The translations under genes were made by a program, and so were the position numbers. Under the pieces are notes generated by a model. It did no database searches, was not told the origin of the DNA, and saw nothing but the letters and a program-made list of their open reading frames with translations. Shown one piece after another: positions 58,030-64,000 of a DNA stretch of 64,000 nt; within the stretch, counting starts at the first letter, position 1; each line of letters opens with the position of its first letter. Source of the stretch: Marinifilaceae bacterium (GTDB taxonomy: Bacteria > Bacteroidota > Bacteroidia > Bacteroidales > Marinifilaceae); contig JAOARN010000124.1 of NCBI GenBank assembly GCA_025210485.1, positions 1 through 64,000 of the forward strand. Direction: 5' to 3'.

Positions 58030-58031
58030 TG

Positions 58032-58080
58032 TTAACAAAAAAGGAATTAGTTTAAAAACAACTAATTCCTTTTTTGTTAA
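58032..58080. terminator. bidirectional terminator
   Basis: A perfect 21-bp stem (58032-58052 with 58060-58080) contains A-runs and T-runs on both arms. It serves the dihydroorotate dehydrogenase-like gene and the opposing UDP-glucuronate decarboxylase gene. Confidence 0.85.
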
Positions 58081-58097
58081 TTATTATCTGCAATTAA

Positions 58098-59036
58098 CTA
58101 TTTTAGGGTTTGCTTAAAATAATTAATGGTTTTCTCTAATCCTTCATCCAATTGAATATTAGGTTTCCATCCATTTAATTTTTCCTTTGCAAGACTAATA
58201 TCTGGCTTTCTCTGAATAGGATCATCCTGAGGTAAAGGGAGGTGTATTATCTTTGAATTTGATCCTACAAATTTTATAATCTTTTCAGCCAATTCAAGAA
58301 TAGTGAATTCAACGGGATTACCCACATTTACAGGACCAGTAAAATCTTTTCCAGTATTCATCATTCTTATCATAGCCTCCACCAAATCATCAACATATTG
58401 AAAGCTTCTAGTCTGATTGCCATCTCCAAATATAGTAATATCCTCTCCTCTAAGAGCTTGAACAATAAAATTAGAGACTACCCTACCATCATTTGGATGC
58501 ATTCTTGGTCCATATGTATTAAAAATTCTAATAATTTTAATATCAACATCATTCTGCATATGATAATCCATAAATAATGTTTCCGCACATCTTTTTCCTT
58601 CATCATAACAAGAGCGAATACCTATAGGATTAACATTACCCCAATACTCTTCGGGCTGTGGATGAATGGTTGGATTACCATACACCTCACTGGTAGAAGC
58701 TTGTAGAACTCTAGCCTTAACCCTCTTTGCAAGCCCCAACATATTTATAGCTCCCATAACAGAAGTTTTGGTGGTTTTAATAGGATTATATTGATAATGT
58801 ATCGGAGATGCAGGACATGCTAAATTATATATTTGATCAACTTCAACAAAATATGGACTTGTAACATCGTGCCTTACAAGTTCGAAATTTATATTTCCAA
58901 TAAGATGCTTTACATTATTCTTATTACCTGTAAAATAATTATCTAAGCAAATAACATCATTTCCCTCATTAAGCAATCTTTCACATAAATGAGAGCCAAC
59001 AAAACCGGCTCCACCAGTTACTAGAATTCTTTTCAT
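58098..59036 (-). CDS. UDP-glucuronate decarboxylase (UDP-xylose synthase), extended SDR family
   Basis: 312 residues. The NAD-binding motif GGAGFVGSH (8-16), TSEVYG with catalytic Thr/Ser, and the Tyr144/Lys148 pair in YDEGKR are present. [18 protein letters not shown] and [20 protein letters not shown] are marks of the UXS branch, which converts UDP-glucuronate to UDP-xylose. It is cytosolic and supplies pentose for surface polysaccharide. No other polysaccharide genes are beside it. Confidence 0.9.
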   Translation of the reverse strand: MKRILVTGGAGFVGSHLCERLLNEGNDVICLDNYFTGNKNNVKHLIGNINFELVRHDVTSPYFVEVDQIYNLACPASPIHYQYNPIKTTKTSVMGAINMLGLAKRVKARVLQASTSEVYGNPTIHPQPEEYWGNVNPIGIRSCYDEGKRCAETLFMDYHMQNDVDIKIIRIFNTYGPRMHPNDGRVVSNFIVQALRGEDITIFGDGNQTRSFQYVDDLVEAMIRMMNTGKDFTGPVNVGNPVEFTILELAEKIIKFVGSNSKIIHLPLPQDDPIQRKPDISLAKEKLNGWKPNIQLDEGLEKTINYFKQTLK

Positions 59037-59442
59037 AAATTTTTCAGTTAATTAAATTTCAGATTCAAATCATCAAAGGCATACAAATAGTTAAAAGCAT
59101 TTCAACATTCTTAGAAATATTTAGAGCCTAAATTTTATTAAAATATATTGATTATGCTACGAATGTAATATTAATATCAGTTCGCTCAAAACTATACAAA
59201 AAATATATTCTTCGATAAATAAACTTAAAATTATTGCCTAACAAAAACATATTTTACCAATTATATTTTTTTATCCATACAAAAGAGCAAGATGACAGTT
59301 TTCCTCTATTCTTTATCCCATTAATCTACAGAAAAAAGATAATACTCTCACACTGAATTAAAATGATTAGCAACAACTTATCTCGGTGAACATTAATAGT
59401 ATTTACAGTCTGTTGTGACAGAATATTTTACTACATACAAAG
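59037..59442. other. gene-less stretch upstream of the UDP-glucuronate decarboxylase
   Basis: About 400 bp of AT-rich DNA containing the presumed promoter of the minus-strand gene. I cannot place a consensus promoter and see no RNA gene. Confidence 0.4.
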
Positions 59443-59478
59443 AAGAGCTCAATAAAACATTATTGAGCTCTTTTTTGT
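59443..59478. terminator. hairpin terminator downstream of the beta-propeller gene
   Basis: AAGAGCTCAATA (59443-59454) pairs with TATTGAGCTCTT (59461-59472). The stronger T-run is on the plus-strand side, yet the only known transcript arriving here is the minus-strand one from 59573. It probably ends that one about 100 bp after the stop. Confidence 0.65.
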
Positions 59479-59572
59479 ATTTTTGCTATTTGTATAATCT
59501 ATTCTTGGATAGATTACAATCATGAATATTTCGCCTGAACAATAGCTATATCTTCAATATTTTAATAGCCTA

Positions 59573-61438
59573 CTAATATGAATAAGCAGCTACGGTTTTT
59601 TGATGTTCTGCAACAAAAACAGCATCTTCTACCTCATCAATAACATAACTAGGTGTTTTATCTATCAAAGGAATTTTATGAACTACTTTTCCTGTTAGCT
59701 TAACGATTTTATAAATATAAAATCTCGCTGTGTCTCCCTCTTCCTTACTTTTTCCAAGTACATACCTAAAGTCCTTAGTTTGTTTAGAATTATGATATCG
59801 TGTTTGAGTTACATTAAATACTTCTGAATATCCACCTTCTGCATTTTTAACATACATTGCTGCAATAGACTCTGTATGAGAAGCTGTTTCGTTCTGCTCA
59901 TTGGTAGTTGAAGTAACAGTAGTTAATTTTTTGATATTCGCGACACTCCCTTCTAAATCAAAATCAACGCCAGCTATAAACAAACCAATCTGACCAACTC
60001 TTGCCAATCCAGCGATACTGTTTGGTGCTGGATAATAATCAGAGTAGATTAACTTACCATTAACATCAATTAGTGCTGTGTTTTGATTTGAATAAACGAA
60101 ATAACCTTTACCTTGGATATATTCAGCCTCTATAGGAGTACTCTTCTTTACTTTGTCTAATTTAATTTTTTCACCTAAAATTTCTAGATTTGCATCATCA
60201 AGACTAAAGGTATAAGCTGTACCAGATGAAAATAGGAAAATTTTATTCTTATCAGTATTTTTAGCAACAGCAGGAATTGCACGAAATTTCACATCTTTTT
60301 TCCAAATATCTTTACCTGTTTTTAAATCTATTATATTAGAACGCTCGGTTGAAATATATAATAATCCTTTAGATGTTTTTGTAACAAAATATGCAAAACC
60401 CTTAAAATGATTCGACCATTGCTTCTTTCTATTTCTATCAACTAAATATACAGAAGACTTATCCTTGTTTTTTCCTATTGCAATAAATTTATCTTTATAA
60501 GAAATCACCTCTTTCATGTTATCAACTATGAATGGTTTTTTCCAAACATACTTTCCTGTTTTAGGATCCAACATATTAAAACCATGATCATAAATAACAA
60601 TCAAATCACCCATATCATTCATAAAGATCTTTTTTAACAGAGCTCGTGATCTCATTTTTTTAGGAGTTAGATTTTGTCCGTTATTTACATCTAATATTGT
60701 AAGTTTTGCAGAAAGATTCTCCGCTAAATACAATTTTTTATTTTCTGGTACATAAGCCAAATTTACAATCTTTCTCTTTACAGCATGCTCCCAGTTGACT
60801 TTCCCTGACAGTACATTTATAGAGTATACTTTTACATCTGAAGCAAATACTAAATTATCTTTATCGACTTTTATAGGGTCACAATTAATAAAGTCCACTT
60901 CGTTAAGAATGTTAACATAAGACTTAAACTTAGACTTTTCAGGACCTAAATCAATATCCCATTTTATTTTATTCTCCACATAATTATAACACATAATTCT
61001 TCTCTCTTTCAGTTTCCTAAGGCCAAAAATTATTGAATTATGTTCATGTAGAAAAATATTACCATTAATTAAATATTTAGATTTCTCAGAACTATATAAA
61101 ATACTTCCATCACTCGAATTCAGCAAGAAATTATTTTTTTTGCCTATTATGTTCGATGCATCAAATATCATTAAAGGATAGCCATCTATTGTCCTAAACT
61201 TGTTCTTATCTATATTGATAAATTTTTTATTTTTCCAAATAGTAGCCCCTGTTTTAGCATTGGCACAAAGTAAAGCCCTATCTCCTGACACTAAAACATG
61301 ACCTTCGCTAGTTTGGTCGATCCAATTAATATGCCCCACCTCTTTGGTAAAATTCCTTTTCCAAGCTTGCTTTTGAGCAAAGCTTATTCCCCCAATAAAT
61401 AATATTAAAAGAATTGAGCTAACGATTTTTTTCAACAT
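59573..61438 (-). CDS. exported PQQ-type beta-propeller repeat protein
   Basis: 621 residues. The signal peptide ends near residue 21 (GGISFAQ). Repeated units of the form 'DxxTGKxxWKxx' (NAKTGATIWKNKKF, NVLSGKVNWEHAV, DPKTGKYVWKKPF, DLKTGKDIWKKDV) mark a PQQ-like beta-propeller, as in BamB. Residues about 490-621 form a second, less regular part. PQQ binding itself is not implied. No sorting domain is visible, so a periplasmic place is likely. Partner and ligand are unknown. Confidence 0.8.
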   Translation of the reverse strand: MLKKIVSSILLILFIGGISFAQKQAWKRNFTKEVGHINWIDQTSEGHVLVSGDRALLCANAKTGATIWKNKKFINIDKNKFRTIDGYPLMIFDASNIIGKKNNFLLNSSDGSILYSSEKSKYLINGNIFLHEHNSIIFGLRKLKERRIMCYNYVENKIKWDIDLGPEKSKFKSYVNILNEVDFINCDPIKVDKDNLVFASDVKVYSINVLSGKVNWEHAVKRKIVNLAYVPENKKLYLAENLSAKLTILDVNNGQNLTPKKMRSRALLKKIFMNDMGDLIVIYDHGFNMLDPKTGKYVWKKPFIVDNMKEVISYKDKFIAIGKNKDKSSVYLVDRNRKKQWSNHFKGFAYFVTKTSKGLLYISTERSNIIDLKTGKDIWKKDVKFRAIPAVAKNTDKNKIFLFSSGTAYTFSLDDANLEILGEKIKLDKVKKSTPIEAEYIQGKGYFVYSNQNTALIDVNGKLIYSDYYPAPNSIAGLARVGQIGLFIAGVDFDLEGSVANIKKLTTVTSTTNEQNETASHTESIAAMYVKNAEGGYSEVFNVTQTRYHNSKQTKDFRYVLGKSKEEGDTARFYIYKIVKLTGKVVHKIPLIDKTPSYVIDEVEDAVFVAEHQKTVAAYSY

Positions 61439-62104
61439 AATTAAAAAAATTAAAATATGATTAATATAATGTAAAGTTTTTATTTATTTTATTTATAACT
61501 ATGATTACTATATTATTTACAATATAGATTACAGCTAAAACAAGTAATAAATCTATTACACCAATATATCTTATCAAGATAAATTGGTGTAAGATTAACA
61601 AAAAACAAAATACACAAACCTACAACACTGTTTATATGTGTTTTAAGCAATACAATTGTTTATTTATTCTAAAATACAATAGTATTTTTTTTGCAAACAT
61701 AAATTATTTATATGTTTCACACAAATATTAAACTCGTTTTTTATTATGTTGTTTTATTTTTCTTAAACTCCTGATTCCTTAGTAAACATTAAGCTCGAAA
61801 GACTAGTTTCTATTAAAGTATAGATTTCCAATAATATTAACAGTAAAATATTTATTTCAGTGTTTTTTGTTTGATATTATAAATTATAAGAGTGAAGTAG
61901 ATTTTTCATGAAATAAATTAGCAATGGGACGATTAAGCTAACTCTTCAATCAAATATTTAGCAAAATTAGATTAAACTTTATATTTTTGGTGCTCTATAA
62001 TATAATCATGATAATGAAAAGATATTAATCATTTTCAAAATATTAGAATTTAATTTTACAAATAAATCAATTAGCATTTTTAGACTTTTTTATAAATACC
62101 AGAT
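61439..62104. other. long gene-less stretch between divergent genes
   Basis: About 665 bp of AT-rich DNA between the divergent beta-propeller and Ig-like lipoprotein genes, so it must hold both promoters, though I find no clear consensus for either. It contains an inverted repeat at 61556-61592. Confidence 0.5.
61556..61592. repeat. inverted repeat with inner palindrome
   Basis: TTACACCAAT (61556-61565) pairs with ATTGGTGTAA (61583-61592), and the loop contains a second short hairpin (ATCTT/AAGAT). No U-run follows on either strand, so it may be a protein-binding site or leader structure. Confidence 0.5.
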
Positions 62105-63862
62105 ATGTCAAGCAAAAAATTAGCATTACAATTTCTTTACCTGTTTATTGGCAGTATAGTTATCTATTCTTGTGCAAACGTAGGATATCCTTCAGGTGGT
62201 CCTAAAGACGAAGAGGCTCCAAGCGTTATAAAAACAAGTCCAGAAGATAGAAGTATTAATTTTGAAAAGGGTAAAATTGAAATATTTTTTAATGAGTTTG
62301 TTCAATTAAAAAATATTAACGAAAGCTTTATTATCTCCCCTCCTCTGGAAAAGAAACCAATTGTAAGATTGAAGGGAAAGTCCATTTTTGTGAAAATTGA
62401 CGAAAAACTAGATAGCAATACAACATATACTCTGGATTTTGGAAGCGGTATAGTCGATAATAACGAAGGAAACCCATTAGGAGAATACAGTTTTTGTTTT
62501 AGTACTTCTAACAAAATAGATTCTATGGGTTTGGCAGGAAATATTATAAATGCATTTGATGAAAAACCTGCTGAAAAAACAATTGTTATGGCTTATAAGA
62601 ATACAAATGATTCTGTGCCTTTAACAATTAGACCAAGCTATATCGCTCAAACTGATTCTGCTGGTAATTTCAAAATTAAAAATATGGCAGCGGGTAAATA
62701 CAAACTATTTGCTTTAGTTGATGGTAACAGAGATTACCTTTACAATAATGGTAATGAATTAATTGCCTTTGCTGATAGTTTATATACTCCCTCTTTTAGC
62801 AAGTTCAAACAAATTGATACTATTGCCAAAGATTCAGTTGTTGTAAACGAGTACTATGGGTATACTGACAACAACATACAGATGAGACTTTTCGAGAAAA
62901 AAGAGAGTCAATTATATCTAAGTGCATCCAAAAGAAATCGTCGTCAAAAATTAACATTTGTATTCAACAGAGAAAGATCAGATAGCTTGATAATAGATTT
63001 TATCGATATTGAAGAACCAAAATCTTGGTTTCGAAAATTCTCTACACCTACAAGAGATAGTATGGAGTATTGGATTACGGATTCGAATATCTACAAAAAG
63101 GACACTCTTTTCGCAAAATTAAATTATCTAAAAACGGACAGTCTTGGAAAATTAATCTCAACTATTGACACCGTTCGTTTATTTTTTAAAGACAAGAAAA
63201 AAGCCAAGATTAAAAAATCTAAGAAAAAAGAAGAGAAAAAAATAGAACCATTCCTTAAATTTAATATCGAAGGTGGATCTAATCAGGATTTAAATAAGAA
63301 TATAACTTTCAGCTTTGATGAACCATTAAATAAGATTGTCCTTGACAGCATTAAGCTATTTGAAATTAAAGATAGTTTAAAAATACCTACTGACTATAAA
63401 CTTAGAATTGATTCAAGTAATCTCCTGAAATATAATTTGACAGTTAAGTGGAAACCAGATACTAAATATGTATTAAATATTGACAGTTTGGCATTTTCGA
63501 GTTTATATGGACTTAATAACCAAAAACAAGATTTAAATATTAAGACCAGAGATTTGGAATATTATGGTAAATTATTTTTAAATGTAAAATCAGTAGAAAC
63601 TAATCTAATTATTCAGCTATTGAAAGGCGATCAAGAGCAGATTATTGAAGAAAAATACACAGCTGAAAATGGAACTGTTACATTCGATTATCTAAAACCA
63701 GATGTATATTACATTAAAGTAATCGAAGATAGAAACAATAATGGCAAATGGGATACTGGTGATTATATTAATAAAATACAACCTGAATATGTCCATTATT
63801 TTAGAAAAGAACTTAAAATTCGTTCCAACTGGGAACTTGAAGAAGATATAAATCTTAAATAA
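62105..63862 (+). CDS. Ig-like (Big_5/SbsA-type) domain lipoprotein
   Basis: 585 residues. The N-terminal signal ends at a lipobox Cys23 (IVIYSC), followed by ANVGYPSGGPKDEEAPSVIK, typical of the Bacteroidota Ig-like lipoprotein family. An SbsA-type Ig domain spans about 37-137 (FNEFVQLKNINESFIISPPL, DFGSGIVDNNEGNPLGEYSF), then a carboxypeptidase-regulatory-like domain (about 145-215). A Lys-rich linker (about 365-385) and further beta domains follow. It is probably an outer-membrane structural or surface lipoprotein; a specific role is not known. The next gene starts 6 bp after its stop. Confidence 0.82.
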   Translation: MSSKKLALQFLYLFIGSIVIYSCANVGYPSGGPKDEEAPSVIKTSPEDRSINFEKGKIEIFFNEFVQLKNINESFIISPPLEKKPIVRLKGKSIFVKIDEKLDSNTTYTLDFGSGIVDNNEGNPLGEYSFCFSTSNKIDSMGLAGNIINAFDEKPAEKTIVMAYKNTNDSVPLTIRPSYIAQTDSAGNFKIKNMAAGKYKLFALVDGNRDYLYNNGNELIAFADSLYTPSFSKFKQIDTIAKDSVVVNEYYGYTDNNIQMRLFEKKESQLYLSASKRNRRQKLTFVFNRERSDSLIIDFIDIEEPKSWFRKFSTPTRDSMEYWITDSNIYKKDTLFAKLNYLKTDSLGKLISTIDTVRLFFKDKKKAKIKKSKKKEEKKIEPFLKFNIEGGSNQDLNKNITFSFDEPLNKIVLDSIKLFEIKDSLKIPTDYKLRIDSSNLLKYNLTVKWKPDTKYVLNIDSLAFSSLYGLNNQKQDLNIKTRDLEYYGKLFLNVKSVETNLIIQLLKGDQEQIIEEKYTAENGTVTFDYLKPDVYYIKVIEDRNNNGKWDTGDYINKIQPEYVHYFRKELKIRSNWELEEDINLK

Positions 63863-63868
63863 AACACA

Positions 63869-64000
63869 ATGTCTGCATTAGTTCAATTTTCAATATTTCC
63901 GACAGATAAAGGGGATAGTGTTAGCAAATATGTAAGTAAGGTAATAGAATTGATAAAAAACTCTGGGGTTAAGTATCAACTAAACTCAATGAGCACAACA
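63869..64000 (+). CDS. thiamine-binding-type protein (MTH1187/YkoF-like, DUF77), 5' part only
   Basis: 44 codons before the window ends. The start MSALVQFSIFPTDKGDSVSK and the segment VIELIKNSGVKYQLNSMSTT match the beginning of DUF77 proteins (MTH1187 family, about 100 residues), small ferredoxin-fold proteins reported to bind thiamine. It follows the Ig-like lipoprotein by 6 bp. Confidence 0.75.
   Translation, partial: MSALVQFSIFPTDKGDSVSKYVSKVIELIKNSGVKYQLNSMSTT

Overview
The window reads as chromosomal DNA of an AT-rich member of the Bacteroidota. The evidence is promoters of the TTTG...TAnnTTTG type, genes without clear Shine-Dalgarno sites, type IX secretion C-terminal domains, a SusC/SusD pair with an ECF sigma/FecR regulator, and Na+-NQR. 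The gene content (nqr, aspA, secreted proteases) would fit a marine anaerobe or facultative anaerobe of the Marinilabiliales/Bacteroidales group, but the genus is not proven from sequence.

Layout. 1-383: minus-strand tRNA array (Tyr-Gly-Tyr-Gly, the last cut by the edge). 652-1830: a low-complexity reading frame without an ATG. 1896-2144: SRP RNA plus tRNA-Thr with a promoter and terminator. 2396-4897: a secreted C10 (streptopain-type) protease. 4963-9956: a DMT transporter, tRNA-His, an AlkD-like protein, a cysteine-less thioredoxin-fold lipoprotein, miaA and an M20 amidohydrolase.

10015-27409: one continuous minus-strand block of translation genes with str, S10, spc and alpha operons fused in the order rpsL-rpsG-fusA-rpsJ through rpoA-rplQ. 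It includes rpmD and rpmJ, which are easy to miss, and lacks map between secY and infA. 27952-29400: aspA.

29779-47072 is the accessory part and all on the minus strand. It holds three tandem papain-like secreted proteases, two of them each followed by a nearly identical surface lipoprotein, then a large zinc metalloprotease. Next comes a SusC/SusD transport locus with two further lipoproteins, controlled by a FecR anti-sigma factor and an ECF sigma factor. No carbohydrate-active enzyme is visible. I infer a protein/peptide-utilisation locus: proteases exported by type IX secretion cut protein outside the cell, and a RagAB-like importer takes up peptides. The protease-lipoprotein pairing is the least explained part.

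47818-48721: two unrecognised small genes. 49127-54968: the complete nqrABCDEF operon (sodium-pumping NADH:quinone reductase). 55112-55190: a cluster of REP-like palindromes. After that come coaX, an orphan receiver-domain protein, a dihydroorotate dehydrogenase-like protein, a UDP-glucuronate decarboxylase, a PQQ-type beta-propeller protein, an Ig-like lipoprotein and the start of a thiamine-binding-type protein cut by the window end.
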